A DNA stretch of 64,000 nucleotides from Istiophorus platypterus (lineage: Eukaryota; Chordata; Actinopteri; Istiophoriformes; Istiophoridae). Location: assembly GCA_016859345.1 (NCBI GenBank), contig CM029129.1, forward strand, positions 14,008,866 to 14,072,865, in the 5' to 3' direction. Under the pieces are notes generated by a model, which did not search any database, was not told the origin of the DNA, and saw only the letters and a program-made list of their open reading frames with translations. A program made the position numbers and the translations under genes. Position 1 is the stretch's first letter; each line of letters opens with the position of its first letter. Positions 11,555 through 24,500 of this stretch are shown piece by piece.

Positions 11555-14493
11555 ACTGTAGAAAGGATCGGCAATGAAATTTGCAGGATGAGGAAATTAA
11601 ATTATTGTGAGCATCATGTATCAGGAAGTGGGAGTCAGAGTGTTAATTCGAGTCCTCCCAACCAATGCTATGATCTCAGTGACTTCTGCCAATGCAGTGA
11701 ACCATGCGAGCATCACTGCAGACTGCGAACGAATAAATTGTCATATTCTTTATGGACTTATTATGTAATATTTTAATTGTGCTGTAACTCATTCTTATTA
11801 TCTGGAAATTAAAAGAGAGTGGCTGTATGATGCCAAAGAAAAACAAACTTATTAGAAGTGTGACTAAATATATTCTCAAAAATGCAACAGTAATTAATCT
11901 TTAATCATCATACTGCAGTGGTGACAATGCGCTTTGTCTCTTTTTAAAATTAAGAAGATTGAGTGATTTTTGGCCTTGTTCTGGTGTCAGAAATAAAGGA
12001 TTAAAACTTTTTTTTTGGGCCAAAATGCATTATAAAGGTCCAACAAAAGAGTTTGATTAATAAAGGATGGCAATGACTAATTCTAGCATGCTGCCAAGAT
12101 GTCTTTAGATATGAAATTGTTATTCTGTGGGAATTCATAAAGTCAGTGAGACACTGCTTTTGAGAATCAAAGGAATTCACAGATGAATTTCAGTCATCTA
12201 TCCAGAAGGTCTCCAGTTTGAGATGTATGTAGTGTCACAGATGGGCTTGGAGGGTAGAATCTTATATTATGGGTTTGAAATATTTTATTCAAATGCCCAA
12301 GGAAATATTAGTCCAAGCCAGTTAACACGAGGCTTTAATGTGCAGTAGGCTGTAAAAAGGAGAAAAAAAATCTTCTATCCACTGCCATGTCACAAGAGCT
12401 ACTCCATATAGAATCAGCTGAAAGAACTAAACTTGGCACTTACCCAACAATGATCATCTTAACATCTTGCTTAACCTCTGGCCTAACAATTGATGGTCCA
12501 AAAATTGATGTTAAAAAAAAAAAACTTGACTGAAAAATATCGAATTGTTTCTCTAAAAATTAAAGAATGTTTAAAAAAAAAAAAAGGATTTAAAAACAGC
12601 TTTGTATTGTGGCATCACTAGTAAGACAAGGGCTAGTGACATACATCTCAGTGTAGCTCAAATTACTACTTATTATTGTCATGGAGAACAAGCGAGCGGG
12701 TGTGGGTGGTCTAGTTTGATCTATTTGTGCATTTTGATACATCTACCTTGCTCATATTTGTTGAGTAAAATCTAATATTGACTTGCTGCCGGCCTTCAAG
12801 GCTCATTAACTCAGCTGCTGACTCATGATTGTTTTTTTCCTGGACTAGAAAAAAATGACAAAGTGATTGAAAAGGTATCTTAAATTCTATTAACTAAAAA
12901 AAAATTACGTCTAGCTAACAGCAAAACAAAGCTAGAAAATAAGTTGTTGTTTTGTTTTTTTGTTTTTTTTTATTGTGTACAGTTTACCATAAGTTAAGCT
13001 CAGTACAGATTTTAGCTTGATCAGTGTCAACACATGCTGCTTACCTGAACTAATATGAAGTCTGAGATAATCAAGTTAAGTGGGTATCTTCCAAAATTCA
13101 CATAATACCCTGCATAAGTCCAACCATCCTTGACCAGGGTGATGGTCTCATTAGCCAGAGTCCTTATAATATATGTTGTTGGTAAATTTTCTATATATAT
13201 TGTGTATAAACACAAGAATTTACCATGCAGAGATCACTTCTGTTATTATTTTTACTTTGGCCAAGCTTATTTTTTCTTTTTAGAAAATCACAAACCACGA
13301 AATTTAATTAAATAATATGGTGAGGCATCCTGTTTAAATGCTCCTCCAGGACTTAAACCCAGATTCTGGCTTTCCAGCACAAGCTAGAGCTCTTTTGACA
13401 AAGACAGACTTGCATTGAGAGTTTTCCATTTTTATTAGTATCCATTATGCGTTCATAGACAACAACTTCTTTTGCAGAATATAGTGAAATTGGAATTTTT
13501 GAACAGAAGCTGAGTCTTCTGTTTATCTCACTTAAACTGCTTAAAATCACCTATTTGAGGTAAGCTCCCCCGAGAAAGACACACCGCTACCATGGAAAAG
13601 AGAGCTTATACATGACAAATAATGGAGAGCGGTGCATCTTCCCAGGGGGAAATCTTTGTAATAACTCAGGTGCAGTGCAGGTAGTAAAAGTAGAGATAAT
13701 TTTAAAGTGGAAAGCAATTAGAAACAGCACCCAAATGACAGACTGTATATTTAACCCACTCTTTCTAAGCACAAGAAAATTAAACTCTTAGATTGACCTA
13801 GTTTCTGTGATTCAGGTGTATATGTATATGAGACTTTTTCATTCTGAAGGAAGTTTTATTCTGTTTATTGATGGAACAAAAAGCTCCTGCAATACAATAC
13901 TTAAAATGCAATTTTTATTTTTTTTTTTCAGTGAGACAATTTATTTCACTATTGCTCTTGCTGGAAACTCACTGATAATGTCTTTTATCACTCGAAACAG
14001 CCAAATTTGAAAACTTTCATGAGAATTGTTTTGTATATTTTTATGAAAGAGAGCAGTGAAAGTCTAATTTAGATACCATCCATTAACTCAAATATTTGAA
14101 ATATAGAATGTAGGAAAATGTACAGTTTTAATTATTTTATTTACATGGAGGATTCTGTGATTCCTCTCATTGGATTACATTAGGAGACAGACCAAGCCAA
14201 GCTGTTTATATTCATAAGAAGTGCCAAGACTACATTAGTAGAAGAATACTGAAGAGTTAACTGTGCGGTATGGCCAAAATGTCAGATTTACATTTTTACT
14301 GAATTTGCATAATGTGGTTCTAGCTTACAGGTGAAAGCTTAGAATAAAAAAGGTGAAGGCAGGAAAAGAAATGAGTAAAGGCTAGGATAAGATGTGAGAA
14401 TTTCGCAGCTTTGTATGATTATTGCCTATATCACCAAGATATTTTTTGTTCTGATAAGTGATTTAATACATTCTGTGTGTTTTTGTATGTTAG

Positions 14494-14614
14494 ATCTCCA
14501 TGAAGGAACACCTGGAGGACAGTCTGTTGGAGTGCACCATGCAGGACCTACTACGGTACGACGACTACAACAACGACGGACACCTTAGCCTGCATGAGTT
14601 CTATACGGCTTTCC
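14494..14614 (+). CDS. fstl4: fstl4 exon: second EF-hand
   Basis: Internal exon of 121 nt. The acceptor is TATGTTAG and the donor is TTTCC|GTAAGT. It begins on a codon boundary and ends after the first base of a split codon, a C that rejoins AG of the next exon to give Gln. It encodes ISMKEHLEDSLLECTMQDLL followed by RYDDYNNDGHLSLHEFYTAF. The EF loop (14563-14598) reads D-Y-N-N-D-G-H-L-S-L-H-E, with all the usual ligand positions (Asp1, Asn3, Asp5, Gly6, Glu12) intact. Together with the previous exon it forms a complete EF-hand pair. The ending EFYTAF plus QVVQLTL in the next exon is the family's junction between EF-hand and Ig1. Confidence 0.93.
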
Positions 14615-16829
14615 GTAAGTAATTTTTTCTGTCTATACTTTGCCCTTTTAGTTTCCTCAAAATAAACCTTATCCTGTATAACAATCTATCGTTCATAAAG
14701 CCTATTTATAGTCAGTCTACTTTTAAATTGTAAAACACTGCACTTTTCCTATATATTTCCTTATAACTTTACATTAAACCCTACGGACCTATCTAGATTT
14801 TTTGCTAAATAGTATATGCCTCGTTTGCACTTTTAGTTCTAGTTAATTACCTTGCCTAGGTTGAAAAATAGTTCGATATACACTGTATGTCACCCATGCT
14901 TTTAAAACAAAAAAGACGGATCGCTGTCACCACTGTTTAGTACCTGGAGACCTCCCAGTCAGCCAGCCTCTCCACATCAGGAAAAAAGTCTCTTAGCAGC
15001 AGATACAATGATAATTGCACACTAAACCATGTTGCCAAACGTAGCTATGATTGTAGCATCTAGAACAGACATAATAGCCTTTGGGCTTTAGGCTGAGTGG
15101 CAGCTGAGAGCACAGGCAGGATTGCTAATGTGACTGTAGCATAACCATTGAAACTAATGGATGCCATGGCAACGTTCTGCAACTCTTGTTTTCGGTCTTT
15201 ATTTTTTTCTGTCCTATATCACACTCCAAACACTGATAAAATCTGATGTTTATGTGAAAGTTGAATCTAGCAGTTAGCTGTGGCAGGTGGCCATTTCTGA
15301 GGCTCTACCTTACCTGTACAGGTCCATTAAGCCTCGCCACTTATTTAGTGTCCTAATGATTGGTTTTACTAGGAACAATCCTGCTATTATTTGGTCACAC
15401 TCGCCTCACCTTCCAGATGGGCAGTGGGCAGATCGCTTGGTACTTATCTTCCTACAGCCCTGTCTGCAGGTTTTAGGCAGGGTTTATCAATGCATTTTAT
15501 GTTTGACAAGAAGTTGAAAGAGTCGGTTGGGAGCAATAAAACAAGCTATTGATCAGATGATGCTCAAGGTTAACTGTCGGTCTGCAGAACAGTAACACTA
15601 AGGGGAATAATTAATTTTGAGTTGCGCATCTGGTGTTTTGGATAAGATTGATTGTGGTGAATAGTGCAAGTTTGCATATAAGTATGTGTGTGTATATATA
15701 ACTGCAGGTGTGCATTGTGTGTTGTGATGGCACTGTGTTGGGGTGCAATTGGGGCTTTCCCCAATGATTGGTCTTGAAGTGGGAGAGCAACCAGGAATCA
15801 CAGCCGTGCTAGGACAGTGGTAAAAACGGTGCTCTCCTTTAGTTTTCATGGGTCTCCTTAATATTTTTTTCTGACCTGCAGCCTTGATGTAACACTAAAA
15901 ACCCTTTGTCCATTTCCCAAAAAGATCATTCCAGCTTAATTGTTCCTCCCACAGTCGCTAAAATTATGCTGTTAAGAAGCACATACTGTTCTTTTGCCCC
16001 CTCTGTTGTCTTTGCTTTATTTAACTTATAAACCTTCACAAGAAAACCACTCTACAAAGGTCTCTTCTGTTGTAACCCAGATCCATTTTTTATTTTTATC
16101 ACAAATTGAATAGAGGGGAATTTGCTTGGAGAATACTCTTGAAATGATTGCATTCTTATTGATTTTTCTCCTTATTTTACCTTTTACAAGCCAAGTAGGA
16201 TAGCTTTAATGTACTTCTTTGCTTTTCTCAACTGCTTCCTTGTCACATCTGTTAGCAGTTTTCTACTTAAACACCTATATCGTTCTCCAGTTCGTATTCA
16301 TAGTTAAATAATAACTCTAATTGAATGCTACTAATGTAGTCTTAAAGATTACTGGCCATCACTGTGAGACAGCAGTCACATTTACATTTGTGTCACAGAC
16401 ATTTTGCAGTTGTTCTAATCCAGAGAATAATCTTTTGTTCCCAAGTGATCAGCTTTATAAGTAATAAGCAGTATAAAGACTAGAGCCTGTGCTGTTATAT
16501 ATACATCTCAACATGTGATTGAATGGTTCACCTTCAGCTTTAATGCAAGGGCATTCACAAATATTTTACATTAACTGTATAGTAATCACAGCCATCTTTA
16601 GACATAGTCTGTCATTTTCAGAGGCTCAAAAGTAATTGCAACCAATATATTTCATGTGTGTGTGCATGTATTTGTGGGTATGTATATATACATATATATG
16701 TATGTTTGTGTTTGCGTGTGTGTGTGTATGCTTAATGTGATGCCTTATGTAGTAACATTTGGCTAATTGAACATGATCACTTTCTACAAAGTGATCATCA
16801 TTGCACACACCATCTTATGGCTAATTAGC
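14615..16829. other. Start of the 31-kb fstl4 intron
   Basis: AT-rich intron with nothing coding that I can support. A GT/TA-rich low-complexity stretch lies at about 16652-16730. A perfect 11-bp stem hairpin at 16773-16798 sits just before the LINE remnant. Confidence 0.7.
16773..16798. repeat. Perfect 11-bp inverted repeat, 4-nt loop
   Basis: ATGATCACTTT (16773-16783), loop CTAC, then AAAGTGATCAT (16788-16798). The arms are exact reverse complements. It lies about 30-60 bp before the first recognisable LINE coding sequence. Confidence 0.9.
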
Positions 16830-19137
16830 GATAGCATTGCACTTCTGCCTGACACCTGCAACAGGAGAGATGAACTCCTGCTAAATTTCAGAACAGGAAC
16901 ATGTCCCCCTTCCATAATTCTTTCAAATGTCCGTTCATTCTGGAATAAAATGGACTTGCTACATGCTAAATGCCGACTGGAAAGGGCTTTCAGGAACATC
17001 TGTGTCATAAATCTGTGCAAGACCTGGCTTGAGCCGTTGGTCTCTGAGGTTGAAATCAGCCTGGATAATTTTACCATCTTCAGGTCTGACAGAACGGGAC
17101 AATTGGCGAAAACACAGGGTGGTGGGGTCTGCTTGTACATCATTAACAGGTGGTGTAACAAATTCAAGGTTCACCGTAAGCTGTGCACACCAGACCTGGA
17201 GATATGGACCCTGTCCCCGTCCCTGTGCCCCTACTACCTCCTCTGGGAATTCCCAACTGCTGGGGTCAGTTGTTAGTATGTTGCCCCTAGGGCTATCATC
17301 AGAATAATGGGGGAGCTGCTAGCCAAGCACTATGTTGGCTAAGTATCCCAGAGCTCTGCTGTTTCTCTTCGGGCTTTCAACAACTGTAGGCTGGACTGTG
17401 CTACCATCATTCATCAGTATGTTGATATTCCTGGCAGATGAGAAAACATCTTTGATTTTTATTACAATAACAGTTCTGATGCATTCCGTATCCATTTATC
17501 TCCACCACCGAACTTGCAGACCACATTATCATCTGTTTAATTCCCCACTCCTCAAATTAAACAGAGCCTGAAGGAAAAGCACAACATCCTTCAGGTTCAA
17601 GGACTGGTCTAACCTCAAAATAGCAAACAGAAACTTCAAAAATGATACAAGGACATACTGGAATCAGAATTCAGTAAGATGAACACTAAGCAGAAATTTC
17701 AGAGGGTTAAAACCCTAACTGGGTGCAAACCCAAGACCAACACATGCACAATAATAACCCAGAATCTATTGCAAGAGAATTGAACTTTTCAGCTGCGTGT
17801 GAAATTTGGGTGAGCACCATCCTCCCACTAGACCCTGAAGAAGCAGCCCTGTTCACAGAGGAGGAGGCAAGGGTACTGAAGACCCTGGAGCACTCACCAA
17901 TTTTTCACTAACTTTTCTGCAAATCCTATCAAACTGCCACTATACCCACTCTCTGGAAGTCTGCCACCATAGTCCTCATACCCAGAAACCCCAACCCACA
18001 GATCTTAACCACTATTGCCCCATTGCCCTTACATCCATAATCATGAAATGCCTGGAGAATCTGCTGCTAAACATCATCCTGCTACTTGTTGCCCCAGGAT
18101 CACCAGATCCTTTTCCCGGACTTCAGCTCTGCTTCCAATACAATCTAAAGGCATCAGATGATCCAGAAACCACACCACCTCAATTGCCCCCCTCGGATCC
18201 ATCTGATCTGTCCGATCCATCTGATCCATCTGATCCGTCTGATCAACTTCCTAAGTGATAGACTGCAAGCAGTGCGAGTGGGCCCAACCACATCAACTGC
18301 TATCACTGCAAACACTGCAGCACCACGGGTGTGTGTGCTCAGTCCATTCCTCTACACCCTTTATACCAACAACTGCATCAGTCCATTGACCATCACAACT
18401 TATTTCAAATAATCAGACAACACAGCCATTATTGCCCTTCTCACTGAGGACCACTGTTCTGGAATATTGGATCATGGTCAAAAACTTCCCAAAGTGATGT
18501 GTTAACAATCATCTTCACCTCAATGTCAGTGAGACAAAAGATATAGCAGTTGGTTCCCCTTCACCTCAGCACTGCATACTTATCAATAATCAAACTGTTG
18601 AAATAGTGGGCAGTTCTAAATACTTCTGAGTCACTCTTGACCACAAACTCAATTTTGACCAGCACACCACAGACCTACTAAAAAGGAGCCACCAAAGACT
18701 AGCAGCCATCTGTAAACTACTCCTTATCTGTCACTAACTGGAGCAAATTCACGCATTTCAAACTCTGCTTCCAAAATAATTGGCTTCCCAGCCTTACTGA
18801 ATTAAACCACAGGTCCAGTAAACGCATTGAAACCTCAGTAGAACAGGATATCACACACTCACTTAATCAACACCTCATCCCACTGCCCTTGGGATGCATA
18901 TACAGAACTGTAAGGTTTAGAAGGGCCTGTTTGGAAAGAGCTTGATACCAGCTGCCATTGCAGCCCTGAATAAAAGATCCAGTTGAGTAGGCACTACTGT
19001 CATTGTGTGATGCTGTATGTGTTGTCTCTGATGTTTTTGATACTGTTGTTACATGCATTGCTCATCTGAAAGGTAAATGTCTAGGAAAGTGAATTTCCCC
19101 AACGGGGACAATGAAGTCTAAACTCTAAAGTCTAATT
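16830..19137 (+). mobile_element. Decayed CR1/L2-type LINE (non-LTR retrotransposon)
   Basis: Seen: from about 16860 the + strand reads an endonuclease-like frame with SIILSNVRSFWNKMDLL, then TWLEP, FRSDRTG, KTQGGGVCLYI and LCTPDLE. Past stops and frame shifts it reads reverse-transcriptase-like pieces: LWKSA, VLIPRNPNP, IALTSIIMKCLE (about 17945-18060), INFLSDR (about 18243) and VCVLSPFLYTLYTN (about 18332). Near 18860-18960 is a last piece resembling the element's C-terminal region. The 3' end reads CCCCAACGGGGACAATGAAG followed by a short (CTAAA)-like tail. Established: fish LINEs of this kind have an endonuclease plus reverse transcriptase and end in such simple tails. The catalytic Glu of the endonuclease TETW motif is Lys (17019-17021), and the polymerase core is missing. 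It is inactive. Exact clade is not resolved. Confidence 0.85.
18196..18240 (+). repeat. 9-bp tandem repeat (GATCCATCT)5 inside the LINE
   Basis: Five units: GATCCATCT, GATCTGTCC, GATCCATCT, GATCCATCT and GATCCGTCT. It sits exactly where the first half of the reverse-transcriptase palm would be expected, between a decayed fingers region and INFLSDR. Confidence 0.9.
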
Positions 19138-19185
19138 TGCTTGTTCTGTCTAATTAACAGCCCAAAACCCATTTGTAAAAAAACA

Positions 19186-19188
<3 letters not shown>

Positions 19189-19222
<34 letters not shown>
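19189..19222. repeat. (GA)n microsatellite
   Basis: An uninterrupted GA run of about 34 bp, shortly downstream of the LINE 3' end. Confidence 0.95.
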
Positions 19223-19227
<5 letters not shown>

Positions 19228-21414
19228 AAAAGTGGAAAGCTAGACGCAAAGGACATTTGGCATATCTGGATGACGAGGTTCAGTTCAGTAAAGACAGGAA
19301 AAGAACAATCTCTTGTTCTGTGCTAAAGTAAAAGGGAATAATCAAACTTATCTTTGCCATAGAACATTTTGCAGGACAGAGATTATGACACAATGGCTTT
19401 AAATCAGTTCTTTAGTTGCCTAAGGGTGTATAGTTTCACTGGGTTCTGTTTCCTAACATTCATCATAGTGTCTACATTATGCAGGGGTGGAAGGCTTTTG
19501 CATGTGCACTTGCATGTTCATGTGTATCCAAGTTAGAACCACTATAATTTCACAAAAAAAATTGTGCAGGAATTTGCCTTCCAGAAGTTGTCACTGATGC
19601 TGTAGCTGAAAGGAAAAAAACAAGAGTGCATTAGCACTGCAGCTGATAGGTGAGCAAGCACACTGAGAGGTATATGTAGCCTACAGATGTAATATATATA
19701 TATACACAAGGTCAGAGTTTCCTTTGAATACATGTGTAATACATAAAGTTACCCTAAGGTTATACATGGATTGCATGTACAGTTAGTATGGTTAGTAAGC
19801 TTGTTGTATATGTACCATGTGAGACAGCTGCACTGTACATCATAATACTGTTTTTCCGCCACAGTGTCTGTAATACAGCACAGCTGGTACAGTACATGCA
19901 TTCATTGCCTAAACCTTGAGTAGACCATGTGTCATTGGAAGTTGCAAGTAGCAAATTGAAAGTAAAACCAAGTTTGAAAAGCCAAAGACAACAGAATTCA
20001 TAACATGTCCACTTCAGGGTTGCCTACTACTTTAGCATCATTGGCTGTTATTTCTTTAGTTCACCGCCTTAAACTACAGGCCTAGGTGCGATTATGGTCA
20101 AAAACTTAAAGGGTTGTTTTGACTTGAATGCAGAAACTTTGGGACCGTTGGATACCCTCCACAACCTGCAGAGATCAGCATGAAAACAATAACAAAGAAA
20201 AGCAGTGATGTTCCTGAATTCAAACTAATGCCCCAGTGCCCTGCTCCTATGTCAGTCTGCTGGTTTGTTTATTTTACTTTTAAATCTTCATGATTGACTC
20301 TGGGTCATCAAGCTAGCAAACTGCGAGTGCAACTGAGTAGGAAAACACCAGAAGACAACAAAAAAATCAGCAGGACCATGGCAGAAAGACAGCAGGAAGG
20401 TGATAGGAAATTTTAAAAGACATGAGACAGTGAAGGCAAAAAGAGGAAGAATTTTTCATGATTTTAGTAATATTAATCTTTCTGATATCTCTTTGCAGGC
20501 CATCATCATCATGTACAGATGTTGCCGTTTGAAAAGTTTTTTATATGAACTTTATATTGTACCAATGTATCACTACATTTTCTGGGAATTATCTAATTTT
20601 TTGTTTCCTAGTTTACAATACAAAATGCTAGAAGTATTTTGATAGCTGTGAGGGTTTCTGATTTCATCAAGAATACGTTTGCTTACTGGACTTAATAGAT
20701 ATATAGTTAAGCATGTAACTATACAGGCCTTTTTAGTGAATGTTAACAGAGCCTTTAGTTGTAAAGGAGCAGCTCAATGAACCAGTAGTCCTGTTGTTTA
20801 TGGTTTACACACAGTTGGTGAGCATTTAATTAGGACCAGGCTAGTTTTTTGTTTTTCTCACTGTTTCGCCATCTTTCTCACATGTCAGCTGTCTAAGCTT
20901 GGTGTCTTAATTTTTCTTAACATTCTTCCTCCACTGTGGGTCTACTTGGTTTCAATGGCTACAGTTAATAGCGGAATTATATGGAGATGCTGGGCTGCAC
21001 TTGGCATGTTCTACTAATTAATCAAGAGAATGAAGTAGCAGGGGAGGAAGGCGGGGAGGTGTAGGAAGACGAGAAGTGAGGATGAATTGGAGGAAGAGGA
21101 GAAAGGAGAGTATCATGGGGAGAGGGAGGGATTCTGAGAAGGGATCTGGAAGGAAAGATAAGGAGTGGAGAGAAGAGCCAGTGGTGAAATAAGGGAGAAG
21201 AGCCTTTTTTTTTCTCTCTGGAGGGGAAAGCCCAGCAGGAGAATGAAATTAAAAATAAAAGTAGGTGGAAACAGAGAAAAGAAAATGAGAAGGTTGTAAT
21301 TGGTCCACTGATAACAGACAGGAAAGGAGAGATAATGGTCAGCAGGTTTATATGGTGAAGAGAGGGATATTTCGAATGAATGCGTACAGAATGTTTGTAC
21401 TACATCTTTATATA

Positions 21415-21416
<2 letters not shown>

Positions 21417-21507
<91 letters not shown>
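21417..21507. repeat. (GT)n microsatellite, about 45 units
   Basis: The longest pure dinucleotide array in the window, 91 bp with no interruption. Open frames reading it as Val-Cys repeats are artefacts. Confidence 0.97.
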
Positions 21508-21508
<1 letters not shown>

Positions 21509-24500
21509 ATTTACAAGTTGCTCCTAAACAAATTGAATTATTGCTTTTACATGCTAATTTACAATGAAGATAAACTGAGACATTAGTGGAACTGTGACCA
21601 ACCTATGAACAAACTATTTTATTCACATAATATTCATAGATAATCATAAAGATATATTATCCCCATGGGGGAAATATGTTGCCACAGTGTGTGTATTAAC
21701 CATGGCTCTGGGATATAGATATATCTGTACATTGCATACATTCAGGGAAAACTGCATGAAAACATCCATGTGCATCCATTCATATGGAGTATCCATGCAG
21801 ACAAAACTAGATGCATGTGCAAATACATCTCTGTAATCGGTAGGGTATTCAAAGTGGCTGCAGCAGAGGGGGCCAAACTTGTACGGGAAACACAACTTTC
21901 GAAATTTTAGTATTTCCAACTCAGAGAGTTTTTGTATCAAACCAAGGAATCAGCTAATAATTTAATAAAAGCATTTGCACAATCACACTCCAAAGATTTA
22001 TTTAGAAGTGCCTAACAGTATATAACATACAATAGTGATGCAGTGGGTGCATTAGGTTAAAATATTTTTTCTACTGGGTTCTTATTCTATTTGCACCTCT
22101 GAGGTCTAGTGAAGCTCTAAGAGAGCCCTGATGCCTCTGTAGCAAGATAATGTCTTTGTGTTGCTGCCCAGCAGCTCTCGTCAAGGTTTGATCTTTCATG
22201 TTACTCAAGTTTGCCCTTAATCTGCACAAATAATCTTGCTGAGATCAGATATCACTTGTACAAGGGCAGCCTATTGTTCTCTGACAGCCAAGAGGGTGAG
22301 AGACCTCCAGCTAAGCTCTAAACAACAAAGTAACTTTGAACAGGGGCTTTTGGAGGGTCCTTCTACATGCGTACAACAACACTACCTCCAACGTCTGCTC
22401 TTCTCTGCTTTCTATTGTTTCCTGTCCATGTTATCTCTTCCATATCCACCCCTGCCCTCTTTTTCTCTCAGTTTTTCTCTCACCTGCTTACAACACTTGT
22501 CTTTTGCTTTTATATCTCCTTTCCTCTCCTTTATGTGGCTTTCATTTCCTTACCTTTTCACTCCTTGCCTTTCCTTCCCCCTGCTCTATTACTCTCCCCT
22601 AGCCAGTGTCTGATGCCCCATTACCGTTCACTGGACCTTTACAGCTAATTCCTGGTGTGTATAAGGGGCTTTCCAGTACCTACTTAATGTCGCCTCTAGT
22701 CCTGGGTAATTACCCAATGTCTGCAGTAGCTGCAGTAACAGGTAAGGGACTGTCGAAGCTTTGGTTCCCCTTCTTCCCACTTCTTCAATGTTTCATTTAT
22801 GGAGAGATTTAATTTTTTTCAACCAAATGTTGTATATATAGTAAGGTGTGTTACTGTTTGTTATTGTTTAATTAAGTAATCATCATTTTAAGTGATCTAC
22901 AGCTGCTTTTAGAATAAGTGATGATTGTTGTAAAAGTATCTGTATATTCATCACACTTCTAATGAAACAGCATATTGACGGCATCTTGTACATTTAACTA
23001 CATACATTTCATGTGAAAGTCGGATATTTTGATGTCACATAGAGCGAGAAGGGATTGTTCCAAACTCCAAACCAATTGTGAAATCAGTTAAGGGAGAGAC
23101 AGGTAGCTTTTAGATGGTCATGGCATTGTTTTCATTATTGTTTTAAAATTTTCTTTACCCACAATAAGTATTTAAACAATGTAATCTCTGTCCTAATGAT
23201 TTAAAATATATTGTTTCAAGGAAGTCAGGAGTAATAGGATTTTGTTTTTATCAGAGTAAAAAACAACCTTTAGTTTCTTATAGATTTAATTGTATATTAC
23301 CTGCTACCTGCTGGCACTTACAAAAACATATTAATTAAAGCCGATCACTGTTTGGCCAAACACCTTGCCAGCATTGTCCATTGAAAACAACAAATATAAC
23401 AGCTTCCATCAACTACATACAGTAGAGTTTAAATCAATCTTAGGTTATATGAAAGTGACAAAATGTATATTTATTAAAGTGTTGAAATTTTTTAGGATTA
23501 CTACTTTCAATTGGACAAAAGTATTCTTCTATAACTGCTTTTCAGTGCAGCACAAGGCATACAGGCACTCACTTTGTACACACTCTGTATTAATTTCACA
23601 TATAGTCCCACATACATACTGTCATAGGTACAGTCACGCATACATACTAACATACATAGCCCCATACGGTTGATGGTCCAGCAGTCTCCTGAGAATACAA
23701 TGGTGAGAGATGCCCAGCGAGTCGTCATGGCAACTGCGGCTGTCTGTTTAATCTCCGAATCACTGATTTAATGCAACACATAGTTGACGTAACTCCCTAG
23801 TGGAGAGGAGAGGAGATAAACATAAAACCAAAGAGGAAAGGTAGACAGAAGAGTGATAGTAAAGAAGAGGTACAATAAAGTAAGTGAAATGAACCCTGCA
23901 CACAATCAACAATTAAGTAGGAGACATGCGTGGTGTGAGATATAGGACTATATTACCCCTGTGCATAACCACTGCAGTCAGATGGACATTTTTAGTACAC
24001 ATGAGGGGGAAACATAAGGAGAGGGGAGCAGAGGAAAGGAACAAATGAAACAGAAGAGGACATATTGATGGTATCTGTTGACACAAAAGAAGCAATAATT
24101 TACTGTGAGTAACTAGATGAAAAACTCGAGGGCTGTCCTTTAGGGATATATGGAAAATCAGAAAGTGTACAGCATCTGCAGCAACTATAAAGCACTCTAC
24201 AGAGAAAACCTTCACTGTTGTACTGTTGTAATAAAAACACCTTGTGCAGAATCTTTGGCTGAAACCAAACTAACAATAATGAAAAGGTTTAACTGGATGC
24301 AGTCATTACTGGAGTCTTGTTTATCTGGAAAACAAATTTGATCACTGTTCTTCTGTGTTGGTAAATTGTGATGGACCCCTCTTTATTTCTTGTCAGGATT
24401 TACTTTCTTTAGTATTCCAACACACTGACCAAACAGAAAATAAATTCAGCACAAAAAACACCTTAATAAACAGATCAGCATTTTGGGAAATAAACTTATA

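Larger units (their letters stand above)
9147..14493. other. fstl4 intron between the two EF-hand exons
   Basis: 5.3 kb of AT-rich intron. It contains a Tc1-like remnant (9270-9740), a terminal-inverted-repeat element (10001-10339) and a C12/G7 hairpin (11516-11554). I see no other coding potential: open frames in it are under 100 codons and lack domain motifs. Confidence 0.8.

Noticed and set aside
16600..16640. Possible further transposon end (CTCAAAAGTAATTGCAACC)
   Set aside because: Resembles the end of a fish DNA transposon, but no partner end or coding remnant could be found nearby.
21352..21586. Val-Cys repeat open frames
   Set aside because: Translation of the (GT)n microsatellite.
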